Made by a program: the position numbers and the translations under genes. Below, in pieces: positions 27,201 through 41,400 of a DNA stretch of 64,000 nt. The notes beneath the pieces were generated by a model. It searched no databases. It had not been told where the DNA came from and worked only from the letters and a program-made list of their open reading frames with translations. Position 1 is the stretch's first letter, and each line of letters starts with the position of its first letter. The DNA comes from Galaxea fascicularis (Eukaryota > Cnidaria > Anthozoa > Scleractinia > Euphylliidae), in NCBI GenBank assembly GCA_948470475.1, contig OX419346.1:12233843-12297842 (forward strand), in the 5' to 3' direction.

Positions 27201-29332
27201 TCTCTTGAAAGTTCGCTGTTGGAGAGCGCATCTACAGCTCCTGCTGTTGCTCCTCTGTCACAAGGATGGGCCTTGAAGTTTGCTGACTAAAGAGCAAAAG
27301 AAGTACCTGGCCGGCTTGTTCTCTATTAAATCAAATGAAGAACGATCGTCGCAGTTATGATCGCAATTTTTACAATTGCGTGAAGAAGCCTGAAAAAAAT
27401 TCTCTATTGTTGAGTGAACAGGGAGAAAATCAAATCGTAATGAAGTTTCTAAGTCCAAGAGGAAAGCGCGAAGTCGCGAAGGTTATCTTCTGTTTCAAGG
27501 TGAAGACTACCTCTCTCCCAAACAGATCACATGCTTTTTCTCCAGGTTCGCCTAGAAGTCTGTTCTCAGTGCGCCTGACATCGAGAGCGAGGAAGAAGAG
27601 GACAGCAACGACGACGAAGCTGCCACTGAAAATGATTATCAAATCATTTTTCAAAAGTCATCGACAATATCTTAATCCAGCATCCCATTATGTATGACAC
27701 TTTAGAACGTCTGTGAAATGGCTTCAGCTTCGTCCTTGTCAAAGTTCTCAACCTCTATGTTGCAAGAAATCTGGCAACAATATGAACTAGACACAGCGAA
27801 GATAAGTGTCAAAAGAAAGAAGCCCTACATTGAATTATTAACGGACTTGGTCAAACTGTGTTTGTGTGGTAAAAAAGTGGATGTCTGAGTCATGCCATGC
27901 GTACAATCCCAGCTAACTAACCTTCAACACAAATCACGTCCTCCTGTGTTTTTTTTAAATTCTGATTATGAGTAATCTGTATGAAGAATTGCATGAAGCA
28001 TTGCGATATTTTTCTTTTCTACCTTAGTCATATGGGTAGTCACTCAATTGTGGAATACTATGATTATTTTTGGTGGACCTCTCTAAGGCCCTCCACAGAC
28101 TAGGGATTTAGTTGTCGACAACGATTTGCGATCGACAACTAAATAAGTCCGATAAAGGGATTCCACACACTGGCGCTCAAATACTGATTTAGCGACCCAT
28201 ACACAGGGATGTTGGGCACCGAGAGCTTACTACGCATGAATATAAGGGGTCAGTCTTTCAACAATAAGAAGAAATGTACCCCTGTCTACTCGCAAATTGG
28301 TGATAAAATCGCCGTCATTCCATTTTCTACGGCACATTGGACAAAAGTCCCTCGAACGAACTTTGCGCTAAATTTGCCGTTCAATCGTTTTGGATAAAAT
28401 ATCTTGCATCAGAACTTGTTGGTGGGCACAAGCTGCCGCAATAATGACATCGTTAGTGTCGTCTCCACCTCCAAGAACGGGATGTGGAGAGGGAAGATCA
28501 AAAAGAATGTTTTCTTTACCACGTATTTTAGCTCTACAATCCTCCATGTTTTAAGCTGGCGGGGAAAGCCGCTGACACAATAGCGCGGAGATCTAAAAGT
28601 AGTCGACAACTAAAACAAAAGTTTTCACACACTAGAAAAATGCCCAAAAATGAAGCCGTTGACAACTGTTAGTTGTCGACAACTAATAATTTGGGGTTTA
28701 GTTGTCGACAACTAAATCCCTAGTCTGTGGGGGGCCTAAGTGTTAAACCACATTTGGTCAAATTGATAAGTATTTTAAGTAAATATGTAGAATGCAATCG
28801 TATATTGCAAAATGTTAGGTGCCGACGGTAATGGATAAAGTAATGAAGTGGATGTGCACCGCCAGTGAAATATATGAAGATCGTGTTGCTTTATTTTAGG
28901 TATTTAATTTCTTCGATTCATTCACCACACAAACTGAATGAATTTATTACTTTGGCGCAAAAAGTTAATTTATGCTCCTTCATAGTAATTCGTTATTTAG
29001 AAATGATGGACTTTCACAGCTGAGATGAAATCAATTATATATAATATAAATTTCGTGACTTTTAAATAATGAAATTACTCGAACATTAAGTCACTTATTT
29101 ATAAATAATAAATTTACACTGGGCGAGTTGAAATTTCATTATTTATAAATAATGAATTTACACGCTCAATGAACTTCATTGTCTATAAATAATGGCTTTA
29201 CCTAACTTTATGATATTTTATCATAATATTTAGACACTGCCTGATTTATAAATAATTGAAGTTGGTTCATTAAATATATATATATAATTAATTTGCAAAA
29301 GCAAAGAAGACTTTCATTTTTCATTGTTTTTA

Positions 29333-29414
<82 letters not shown>

Positions 29415-32400
29415 GTTAAAAAAGAGACCGAAATTGGACAACTTTTGGTTTAAAAAGGATAAAAATATAAAACTTTATAAAACGTTTCGGTCTCTCGACC
29501 TTCGTCAGTTACAGAAAAGTACGTAAACAACTTACAACTTAAATACAAATCTCACAAAAATGAATAATTAACAGGTTACGTAACGTAAAGAAAACAATAG
29601 GTGTACAAGAATGTAAATCAACAACGACAAAGAAATAAATTAACTAGCGACAAAAAATAGAAAAATAATACGTAATTGCCACAGCGTAACAGGTTCCTCA
29701 TAAAGGGCCTCTGAATCTTCACACGTCAGAATCCTAACAAAATCCCGAAGAAGGGCCATTAAACAATAAGTAATAATTTCCCAACTAAGGGCCTTTGAAA
29801 GACCCGGCTAGTACCAAAAATAACAGAATCCCCAAAGGGGGCTCCTGAACGCTGAAACAATTACACTTAGAGCTAAAATTATTTAGTGCATGCACGAAGA
29901 CTAGTTAAAAATCGCAACAAATTGCTCAGAGCCCGCTAGGATTAAGTATAGTGGATGCGATTTCTGGAATGAAATTCCTGTCTTTTATTTAGCCCAAAAG
30001 GTGATAGGGAAAATAACTGCGCACTCCAGTAACTTCGTGCATGCACTAAATAATTTTAGCTCTAAGTGTAATTGTTTCAGCGTTCAGGAGCCCCCTTTGG
30101 GGATTCTGTTATTTTTGGTACTAGCCGGGTCTTTCAAAGGCCCTTAGTTGGGAAATTATTACTTATTGTTTAATGGCCCTTCTTCGGGATTTTGTTAGGA
30201 TTCTGACGTGTGAAGATTCAGAGGCCCTTTATGAGGAACCTGTTACGCTGTGGCAATTACGTATTATTTTTCTATTTTTTGTCGCTAGTTAATTTATTTC
30301 TTTGTCGTTGTTGATTTACATTCTTGTACACCTATTGTTTTCTTTACGTTACGTAACCTGTTAATTATTCATTTTTGTGAGATTTGTATTTAAGTTGTAA
30401 GTTGTTTACGTACTTTTCTGTAACTGACGAAGGTCGAGAGACCGAAACGTTTTATAAAGTTTTATATTTTTATCCTTTTTAAACCAAAAGTTGTCCAATT
30501 TCGGTCTCTTTTTTAACCAGTTTTTACCATTCACCGAATCAGGACTGGGAATCCTTGTGATCCTTTTGGTTTACATCTTTGTTGGCTCAGGAAGCACTTT
30601 TAACCGTCTATATATATATATATATATATATAACCAACTGTTAGTGGGTCTCTCAAGCCAACAAAGGTGTCACTGCGTCAGGAGGATCAGTAGGATTCTC
30701 AGTCCAAACCTCGCAGCATGAATGAATGTAAAACGTTAAAAAGGAAGCGAGGATGGACAACTTCTGACGTTAAAAAAAAGGATAAAAACTATAATAAAAC
30801 GTTTCGGTCGAAGACCTTCTTCAGTTATTACAACTTTAGAATAAAAACGGACCTTAAATAGGATGAAAGTGCTAAAGATTACGTAATTACATTTGACAAC
30901 TAACTGACTAACAAATAAGGTACGAGATTACAAAAAAGAACAACAAGTAGTGGTAATTAGCAGACGACAAAAAAAGCAGAATCAGCGGAGCGAAAAAATA
31001 CTGAATAGACGCCGTTATGAGCAACTAACAAAAGAGGGATAAAAATTAAGTAATAAAAATCTGGCTACGACTAACACAGCAACTGAAGAAGCAATGCAAG
31101 TATTAAAAGCGAATGTCTAAAGATTAGACAATTACTTCATCGTAAAAGATTATTTATAAATCAGGACGTACCAAAAAGAACTATTTACATATCATCCGAC
31201 AATGTCTGTGACTTATTTATAAACAAATTCTCTGGCATTTCCAATTATTTGTGAATAAGGCATAAATTCGGTACAAATAATAAATTTACAAACGGCGCCC
31301 CATGGACAGTCATGTGATCGACAAATGTTCTCTTTACACGCAATTTTTTTCTGTACATGTTTCTTTCTTTCATTAGCTTTTGGTTTAGATTCCCAATTAG
31401 TGGTCTCAGTGTTTTTTAATAAAACAATTATTCTACTCGGGCTTGCTGGATGTGAAATTATCATAACCAACTCGACGCTACGCGCCTCGTTGGATATTTA
31501 TCATGTGATGTCCAACGCGTTCTCGTAGAATAATTGATAACTGTCAGTATTACTTTTATAGTGAATAAAACTGAGTATAGTTTTTGAAAGAGAAAGTCGT
31601 TCGTTTTTGGTGTTCTTGCTACTATTGCTGTTAATGCTTATAGGTACCTTTTCGATGTTAATTAGGTGGCCTGATTAGCCATACTCCACACAGGCCTATA
31701 TACAGGGAGTGGCAAGTGCCAGTGCTTAATTCTACAGACAGAAACCGGGATAAGTTCTTGTGGCACGAGAGTCTTAGCCTGACATAGAGGTTTTCTTTAT
31801 TTTACCTTTTCAAGGGTCCACCCTTCACCAAACCCGACTGTCCTTTTTGGTTTTATCTCAATCCTCTTTATAGGGTTCACATCATTAAGATCAAAGAACT
31901 CGGATTTAATTACGCGTAGGTTTCTAAAGAGAATAAAACAATTATTTAAATATTTTAGGAGAAGAAAGACCATCGCAGTTCTAAACACAACTTAAGCAGC
32001 TACGATAAAATTGAAAAAATATATTATTCAGGAAATTGTGTTTCTTCTGTTAAAATCCTTACTTCGCGGTTCATATATTCACTTTCACAATTGACTACAT
32101 ACTCGGAACAATTAATCCCCTCTTGAGAGGGTTGAAGTGGCTTCCTGAGAGAGAAGGGAGTAGAACCATATATCCATATACTGTTTTAACCTCTGATGAA
32201 GCTTCCCTATAAACTGATTAGGTTGTCACGTTTATAGTACAATCTAGTACTCGGCTGAATATCATACCCATCCAATTCTGTTGCTGTATCTCTCAAGACT
32301 TGATCTTCAGTTTTTTGTTTCCGTCTTCCCTTTATCCTAACAGTCAGTTCGTACTGGCTATCAACATGTGCGTCCGGGGTGTAAACTTCAACTGTGTACT

Positions 32401-35400
32401 TAACTGTTTAAATAAACAAAATTGTGAACGTAGTACACAATCAGACAAGACAAGGTCCACCTCTTATATTTGCTATTATTTAACTGGAGTACCCAAGGCT
32501 ATGAGTTGCGAACGGCAACCAAACATGGCTGATACCTGTGAGCCAGCTCATGGATGAGGAACATTACGACACTTTCACTTTACAACAACTTTATTTTCTT
32601 AAAAAAAAGATGGGCTATACATTTCGCTTGTGTTTTGTAAGAGCGCATCTTTTCCCGTATAATTACGCAGTTTTATAACATTTAGAGTGGTAGTTGGACT
32701 ACCTTTCAAGACGTTCCGAAAATTTTGGAAATTTTCCGGTCGGGAACGCCAAAATAGCCATAACATTTACATTCCAACCGAAATTTCCGAAATGTTTTGG
32801 AAAATGGTAAACAACCGAGATAACATCAAAACATTCTGTGAATGTCCCGATGGTTATTAGTCACACTTTAAGGTCACGATGTTTTTGAGCGATTCGGGCA
32901 CACAAGTTCATTTACAAACATCATGAAATGTTCAATATGCTTTCACAAATAAGTGATCGTTTAAGCCAAAGGATACACACTTTCTGAAGAAGATCGGTGT
33001 TTTGGCTTGGAAAGCCATTTATTTGTAATTGAGCATTCTCCTTGAACAGAACGCGGCTGAAGCTTAAGTATGGCAAGCCAAATGTAGCAATATTCAATCT
33101 GTCCAATTTTATATTCAACTATGTGTCTAATATTCAACTTTCAACCCGTTATTTAACATACAACTATTCATTCAACATTCAACTGTTGATTTAACATTCA
33201 ATTCTTTATTCAACATTCAACTGTTGAATGAAGAATTGAATGTTGAATGAATATTCAACTATTCATTCAATTGAACTTTCTTGAGCTCTCACTATTTCTG
33301 GTCAGTGATGCATAGCATTGCTTGTTACAAACATGGCGGTGTCGTCCATAGCGGTAATGCCGGTTACGGAAATGGCAGCCTATGAAGATGATGACAACAA
33401 GGCTCGAATTCGATGTGGAGTCTGACTTGCCAAGGTTTCTTTCCTCGATCCTTCAGAGAACTGACCAGATTTCGCAGTCGAAATTGTGGAGCAGCATATT
33501 GTTGTTGTTGATCAAACGGTGAGTTTGGTTCGTACACTCCGAGACAGCAGTTCGAATATGAACGCTTATAATCGTCTCTGAAGGTGCCTGAACGTAGATT
33601 GAAACCATGGGACACAGTTGTGCGCTGTGGTAGCAAGTTAGCAAGGACACCAGAGTCCCGAACTCTCTGGATAAACTTAGTGCATGCTGCGGCGCGCCGA
33701 TCTGAGAGAGTACAAAGAGTACAAGGAAAGATTATCTCTACGGCTTTTTTCTACACACCCTCAATTAGGAGGCTAAGATATTCCGGCAAATCTGCCCAAA
33801 CTGGGGACGCATACTCCAACACTGAACAGATCAGGCTGGAGTACACCAGAACTAACTCCCCTTCCATCACACGTGACTTCTTCAAACAACGCAGTGTATA
33901 CAGGCGTTTGCGCACTCTCTGAACAATGTACTCGCAGTGCGTGCTCCAACATAAATTATCAGTAACAGACACACCAAGCAAATTATACGCGTGGACACAC
34001 TCGATATCGGACCCAGAAAACTGCAAAGGAGGAGGATGGTGCGGCTTATAGTGTAAAATCAATAAACATCTCCTTGCACTTCACTGGGTTCAGGCGCATG
34101 CCATGGTCACTTACATAAGTGAAAATATCTCTTGCAATGAACGGCAGAAAACTGTGGAACAACTAGGTATAATCTGTACTACCGAGAGGTCGTCTACGTA
34201 TTTAGCCCTGATCTTCCATTGCCTGGCTAGGATATTAACAAGTACTGAAAACAGCAAGAGGGCCAATTTAGTCCCTTGGAGAATACCACCCTTAGGCACA
34301 ACATGACCCGAGATAGCATTACCTATTTTAATCGACTGCGATCTATTTGTCAAAAACGATCCGATCCAGGCAATTAGAACATCGTGTACACCAAGATTAC
34401 GCAGTTCAGTGCAAAGGACACTACGGTCCACAAGGTCGAACCCTTTGCTAAAGTCAGTTAATAGAATTCTAGTATAGCAGTGTCCAGGGCTTCTAAAATA
34501 CGGTGTAAGATGAAAATTAAATAAAGAAACCTTAGACAATCGCTCATCAGCTTTCAATGACGTCTGATCCTCCCTGCAGCAATGGTTAGCCATAGCATCT
34601 TTGTCTCCAACCTTAGTGGCAAAGAATGTTTGTGCCAGGCTCAAAAGCGATACGCCCGGTAAACCAGTTTTCGACATCCCTGCAGAGCTCCTGGAAGACC
34701 TCCTGGGTTTGGGCTTTAGTCACACTAGAATTGCAGAGATGCTGGGAGTATCTCGTTGGACTATAGACGAATTAGTACGAGATATGGAGCAACAAGTGGA
34801 CAAGTGTATTTGACAGGTTATTTGAGATCCCTGGGGTTGAGAGTGCAAAGAGGAGTAAGGGAATGGCTAGCTCGATTGGACCCAGATAACAGGGCCTTGA
34901 GATGGGGAATTGTTGGTTCACGAAGGGTATACCAGGTACCATGGTCCAATTCATTGTGGCGCCTAGATGCGCACCATTCGTTAATACGGTGGAAGCTCGT
35001 CATTCGCGGTTGTATAGATGGGTTTTCGAGGCGTATAATACATTTAAAGTGTAATTCAAATAACCTGGACGAGACAGTGCTTGACCCGTTTTTAGATGCA
35101 GTCAACAGAGATGGTGAGCGTTGGCCATCGAGGATCACAGTTGATAGGGGAGTTGAAAACCTCCTTGTTTGTAATGCAATGGTACAATTTCGGGGAGAAG
35201 GAAGAGCAAGTTTCATTGCTGGTCCCTCGACTCACAATCAGAGGATCGAACGACTCTGGAGAGAGGTCTACCGATGTGTTTGTCACCTGTATTACTACAC
35301 TTTTTATGCCATGGAATCATCAGGGCTTCTTAATGTGGAGGATCCCACACAGCTTTTCACTTTGCATACTATTTTTATCCCCAGAATAAACAATTACCTG

Positions 35401-38400
35401 AATGAATTTTATGAAGCTTTCAACAATCATGCAGCGAGTACTGAGGGTAACTGGACCCCATATCAAATGTGGAGGAATGGCATGATGCATGCTAATAATC
35501 CCCTTGCTCATGGGGATGTCGATGGAGAGCCAGATGATATTGAACTATATGGATGTGATCCAGAGGGCCCCTCTCCTTCGGAAGAAGAAAACAACATTGT
35601 TGTTGAACCAATCACTTTGGATAATAGGCATTCCAAAGAGTCCTACGTGTTGGATGTTGTTGACCCTCTAATGCAGTCCATACAACTGGGTATTGATATT
35701 TACATTCAAGCCCTTCACCTGGTCCGGGATATAATGGACCTGAAAAATGCTTAGATCTCCCTGGGGCAGCGAAAAACTGCACTTACCGAAGTGTTACCGC
35801 ATAGGGGCATTAGATTAAGTTACTAAATTCTCAGACCCTGTCCACACAGATCTGGGTAAAATGGTAACACATTGTTTATGTTTCCTAGTGCGGAAAGAGC
35901 TTTACTCTGTGTCCCCTCAGATAGGCATTTTTAAGAAAACTCCATCTATACGACAGTGTAAATGTAAGGTCAGACTGCTAAATGTAGATGCATATTTGTA
36001 TTTATACTTTTTGTTGTTGACAAAGCTTAAAGATTAGTCTTATTATTTGGAGACCAAAAAAGAAACACAATGTACATGAACCACGAAACACATTGTTCCG
36101 CTCAACTGTAAACTTTATTCATTATTCAAACTTGAACCAAAAGGTAAAGGAAATAATGATGTACGGTTCTCTGCTACTGTAGATACTACAATGTTGTTCA
36201 TTTTTACTAGTTTCTTATCAACATGTGATTTAATATTTTTTATATATTAATTTTCTTCAAAACATCCAATTAATTACTACCATATTTTCTTAATGTAATT
36301 GCTTTGGAATAAGGATAAATACTGTAGACATTAACAAAACAAGCTTGAATTTATATTTTATAACTGAAACATGCACGAGAAAGAAGGATATTAAGAAACT
36401 GATATGCCAAGTAAGTGTACCCAGCTAACTTCATGGTAGCATCCATACAGTTATTTGGGAACTTTCTTGATTTACTATTTCAATGAACACTTTTTAGACT
36501 CAAAAATACTCTGATACACTTTGCCTCCTAACCCTCTTTTCTTGAAACTTTACCTGTCGTTTAAAGGACAGTGACAACCAGTGGTAGCAAAAATTACTGT
36601 TTGTCCATTATACTCCAGTCACAAGAGGAATAAAATATTAAATTTTCCGTTAAACAAATTGTCTCAACAAAACACAGACAATGATGACTGTTCGATAATG
36701 TGAGGTATGAGAGGTTAAAACGTCCTTGAAACTCGCAAGATCCATGCCAATCTTTTTTAAGTAAGAGATTGGGAAAGCTCTTTGGAAACATTGTTTGGGA
36801 GACTTAACAATAACAACCTATCGTCACTATGCTATCCAATTCTGTGTTCGACTTCGTTTAAAAGAAGCAACATTAAATTCATAGAATGCAATTCAAGGAG
36901 GCAATTTACATCTCAAAACAGTTTATAAATCTGACTTATCTTTAAATGTTTGTGAAAATGTGAAGGAATTGTCACTACATGCACTAAATCATAACACAAA
37001 GGTTGTTTAGGCTAGCAAAGAAAAAAACCTTAATTTGCCTCATGCAAGTTCAAAGTAGGTATTGGAAAAGGCAGCATCATAAACATAAAAGAGGTCCTCC
37101 TCAGCTGGTAAAGGAAGACAATGGGATTCCCTTGGTAAAAAACATTGTTTTACTGCATGTGTTAGCTTTTGGGACAAAGGACCGCTTTAGCTCTTTATGT
37201 GCAGCAACAAATTGAATACTAGGTTGTAGTTCAAATCCAAGGGGTGGTTCTTCATCCAGCCCTGTTGAAAATTTAGAATGCTGCCAAGAGTGATTGCACT
37301 CCTTCCATTTCTGGCACATACTTTGAGAATGCAGCATGCACATCATTTTCATACTTGCGTACATTTGTGTCTTCCTCTGAGAATGATGGACAAGCTGTCG
37401 TCTCGAGAGTTGATTTGCTTCGTTTGGACGCAGTAGATGAAGAAAGAGCGGCAAACTTGTTGCAATTTCATAAAGTTTCGTGAATCCTTTCCGAAGTTCT
37501 GCAATGCACGGCCTTGCGGGATTCTTCGAAAAATTCTCCTGCAGAATTTTTTCAGGGATAAACCGTGGAATGGGTCCATTCTGAAGAATACTCAAGGCCA
37601 ATATTTCGAGTAAACTCATATTCTTTGGCCATGAGCTCACGAAGCCCATTTTCAAAAAGTCTTTGCTGTATTTCTTTAAGACACAGTCGAAAAAATTCTT
37701 TCATTTTAACTCACTTCGTTCGCACACATGAAAATTATTTCCTAAACCGTTATAGGAACTTGCACAACACGACAACCACAGTCAAATGGGTTGGTAACTC
37801 ACGGGGAGCCAATATAACACGAGAAAACACGAAGCACCTGAGAGAATAAACAGGAAGAACATAAAGTAAAACAATAGCGATACAAATACCAGGAAAAAGT
37901 TGATGATCCGGCGTGGCCAGGTTGGGAGTTGTACAACGCCTCTTATTGCTCTGCTGTTGTCGTTCCCTTTCTTTCTGTTTCCTTTTCCTATTAGCTGCGG
38001 GTCTAGCATTTCGAATTTTCTTGTCGTCCTCATCGTCCGAGGCGATATCTTCCGATTCGTATTCTTGAACTGCGTCCCAGCCGGCTTCACTGGAGTCTGC
38101 GAGTTTGATAAGCTTCTGTCTCTTGTGCAACAGCGATTTGGCTTGGTCCGTTAAAAGTGTCATCTTGTTGTGGTCCTTCTGGGTGTTGGCTTCTTTGATT
38201 TTTCCTATTAATTCTTCAAGCTCGGCGTTGAATACGAACTGCTTCTGGTTACTTTTGAATTTGAACTTCTCTGTTTGTAAATCAATTTTTTGTTTTTCTT
38301 CGAGCTCTTTACCCTTCTGTTCCAAACGGGTTTCGAGATATGTCTTGAAGAGAGAGAACACTTCATCAATCCGTTGCAATGTGGGAGGATCTGTTGGCGG

Positions 38401-41400
38401 ATTGTTGTGAATATCTGGTTCTTCATGAACATCGTCCGATCCGCTTCCAGGCATACAGATGTAGCGTACGAGAAAACGAACAGGACGAAAGCAGAATACA
38501 GTAAAGCTATATTGGTAACGCGAGAATTGAAAGAAGTATACGACTACTGGACTATATAGCAGTACATGCTATGACACCTTACTCCCCTGTGGTACAGAAA
38601 TCATGCATACTTGACAGGTATTACGTACCAGTAATGCACACGAAGGTGAGATAGAAAACGAAGTGTGAGTACTGACGTTCTGTAATAAACTCCTATAGAA
38701 AATACATTTTCCTAGGACCCTCAGCATTATGAGCAATTTCCCTATAGAACGAAACTTCCAGTGTGAATCTTGGGTTTTCAAGGTATCGGAATTCCTCTAT
38801 GGCTGAATTCCAAACATTAAATCTGACTATACAGACAAAGTTAGTTCCACCGTCAAGTGGCTGTTCAGGTGAGTTTACATCCAACGGGTGACACTGCAGA
38901 ATGAGCTTTTGGGCACACCTTAGTATCTCCACAGGATTGCCAACATGATCTTTCTCATAGATGCTAATACACTCTGCCACAGCTGTTTCCAAGTCGACCA
39001 CCATTACTGCAGTGACTGCCTTCAGATTTTCATTGCTGTCTCGTGACTGGAAAGAGGTCATCACTATTGTCTTCCTGTGGGCCCTCTATTGGTTGTGAGG
39101 TAGATACAGGTCTATTGTGTGTGTGATTGCTGTCTGCCTGTGGACCTTCGGTGGATACAGGTGTACTCTGTGTGTGGTTGCCTCCTGCCTGTGGGCCTTG
39201 TGGGATGGTCATGGGTGTACTTTGTGTGTGGCTGCTGCCTGCCTGTGGGTGTTGTGGTTGTTGTGAGGTGGATATGGGTTCACCACTCTCTGTGTGGTTG
39301 TTGACATGACCATCAGTCAAGCTAATGTTATCTGAACCTTGATTGTCTAGAAGAAAGCCAAAGCCATGTTTCAGTCTGACGTAAATTGCCCCTTGACCAG
39401 CCAATGATTCTCCTCTTTGCCTTTAGAAAAACTAGGTCCTTACTTGCCACGGCTGGGTACTTCATCTGTATAGCATCAGACAATGCCTTTCTAATGGCGT
39501 GTTCATTATCTTCTGAGCTAAAAGTTATCAAGCCTCTTAATACAATACTTTCATCCCTCAACATCCAACTATCGGAGTAAGCCTCTTCGTCATCTTCATC
39601 ATCCACCCTCACCAACACAAATTCAAATACCTTCTTTGTTTCAACTTTCTCTCTCTTCGACTTAACGGAGCAGAGTTAGTGGGCAAAGAGACTCGAAGAC
39701 GTTCTCGACTGTTCAAACGTGAGTATAATCCTCTGGCGGTAGACTGGCGTATCATTGCTCGAGCTCTTGTGACAGCTTGTCCCACCGATGTCATGGCTGT
39801 ATTTGTGCTTTTCGAAGCCTCGTCAAAAGTAGCACCAGCAACAACATTTCTACCGCTATTTGTAGCAAGTTTCTGTACTACTTGGTCTGCCTGGTTCAAG
39901 TAGTTTGCTAATATACGTAAATTTTCCTCCATTCTAGTTCGATGACTTAAAAACGCGGGAAGGAGTGACCGATTGACCATCCAGAAGGCTTTCGGTACGT
40001 CATGTATGAGCACTGATGTTAACACTGACCAGAAATAGTGAGGGCTCAAGAAAGTTGAATTGAATGAATAGTTGAATGCTAAATGGTTAGTTGAATGTTG
40101 AATAAAGAATTGAATGTTAAATGAATAGTTGAATGTTAAAAAGCGGCTTAAATGTTAAATACAAGTTGAACATTAGACTCATGGTTGAATATTTAATACA
40201 AAACTGAATATTGTTACATTTGGCTTGCCATACGTAAGCGTCTTCAAAACATTTCATCACGTTCCTGTATAAGCATTAAAATCTTTGATATATTGCTCCT
40301 AAATCGAATGCGTTCGTTTCCTGAATACAGTTCTTGGCCAGAAAGCCTTTCTCCCGTTTCCTTTTTAGGCGATTAATTCCCTGTTGCATTCTTCCTTCGG
40401 CCGAAAAGAGAAATTGTAGATGAACCCGCGCACGGTGATCATAGTCGCTTCTGAGATTTTGAAGTCCATTTTCACCGTTCCGAAGATTTCGAAGTTCAAT
40501 TCTCGCAGATTGTGGTTCTTTATCTTATTAACTTTCCATTTTCCAACTCGACAAAGGTATATTTTGTTTAAGGATCGAACGAAAAACCATCTGCGTTACA
40601 TCTTCACTTCTCTACCTAACGATGGGTGATGGACGCTATGAAAACTCCACCCGTAAACAACATCTGCCGAGCAAAAATCTACGCCTTTGTACTACCCCCC
40701 TGAAACTTGCAAAGGTTGGGCCAAGACGACTGTGAAGACAAAAGCAATACTTTGCAGGAGAGAGACAGGAGGAAACGTTCGATCCAAGTTTAATGAATAA
40801 ATTAATCAGAATCGAGTGAGTGAGTGAGTGAGTGAGTGATTGCCATAAGACCCACACCGAAACCTCATGGCATGACTACGTCGTCCAAGGGTAAACCACC
40901 AGACTGTATTTACATTGACAGATTCAACTCATTTCACCGGGATTTCAAAGAAAAATAGTACTTCAAAAACGTTCAGGAAAATGACACGCGTGTTCCTGGT
41001 AAGACATATTAGCCATAAAGGCTGTCATAATTTATGCGGTAATTCTTAATAGGGTAATGGAAAAATAGAGCTCCTTGTGAATTAAAATATCATTCTTACC
41101 TCGGCAGGTCACCAATCGTTTAACTCGAGTCGCAAGAAGATCTGCGATGTTGTTAAGGTTAGAATCAGAAAAATCCTCGTCTATGGCATCTTCTGGTTCA
41201 GATACGATGCTTTTTACCTCTTGTATTCTTTGTGTATTTTGAGTGTTTGGAATAAGAGCTCCAACTATTTTGATCTTCTTGTCGACTCTCAACAGCTTTG
41301 CTGTTTTCTCAAGCACGAAGGTGTCCATAATTTCCCCATTCTCATCCTCCGCGTTGCCGTCTGAGAACATTACTAAAATCTTGTTCAAGAAGAAACGAAA

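Larger units (their letters stand above)
29409..30523. mobile_element. Long inverted repeat, 2 x 491 bp arms with 133-bp spacer
   Basis: Arm 29409-29899 and arm 30033-30523 have the same length and match without visible indels throughout, so they are very recent or kept homogeneous. The outer end reads AACTGGTTAAAAAAGAGACC. Each arm carries a hammerhead-like core near its outer end. A diverged third copy follows at 30735-31170. The structure could be inverted terminal repeats of a Penelope-like or retrozyme-related element, or a foldback transposon. No coding frame is present. Confidence 0.85.
33062..40239. mobile_element. ~7.2-kb TIR element carrying integrase-core and HECT-like genes
   Basis: Left arm 33062-33301 and right arm 40029-40239 are inverted copies. 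They start TATGGCAAGCCAAATGTA, continue through many TTCAAC/GTTGAA units, and close with CTTTCTTGAG and CTCACTATTTCTGG. Between them lie a plus-strand DDE integrase-core gene and a convergent minus-strand HECT-type gene, with a LINE and a DIRS-like frame nested inside. No target duplication was found, so exact ends are uncertain. It lies in the 8.7-kb intron between the VWA and PLAT exons. Confidence 0.75.

Noticed and set aside
29208..29526. Open frames of repeating Tyr-Ile on both strands
   Set aside because: Direct product of the (TA)n microsatellite.
39119..39309. Cys-rich plus-strand frames (VCGCCLP-like)
   Set aside because: Antisense of the PQAGxxHTQSTPV repeats in the HECT-like gene.
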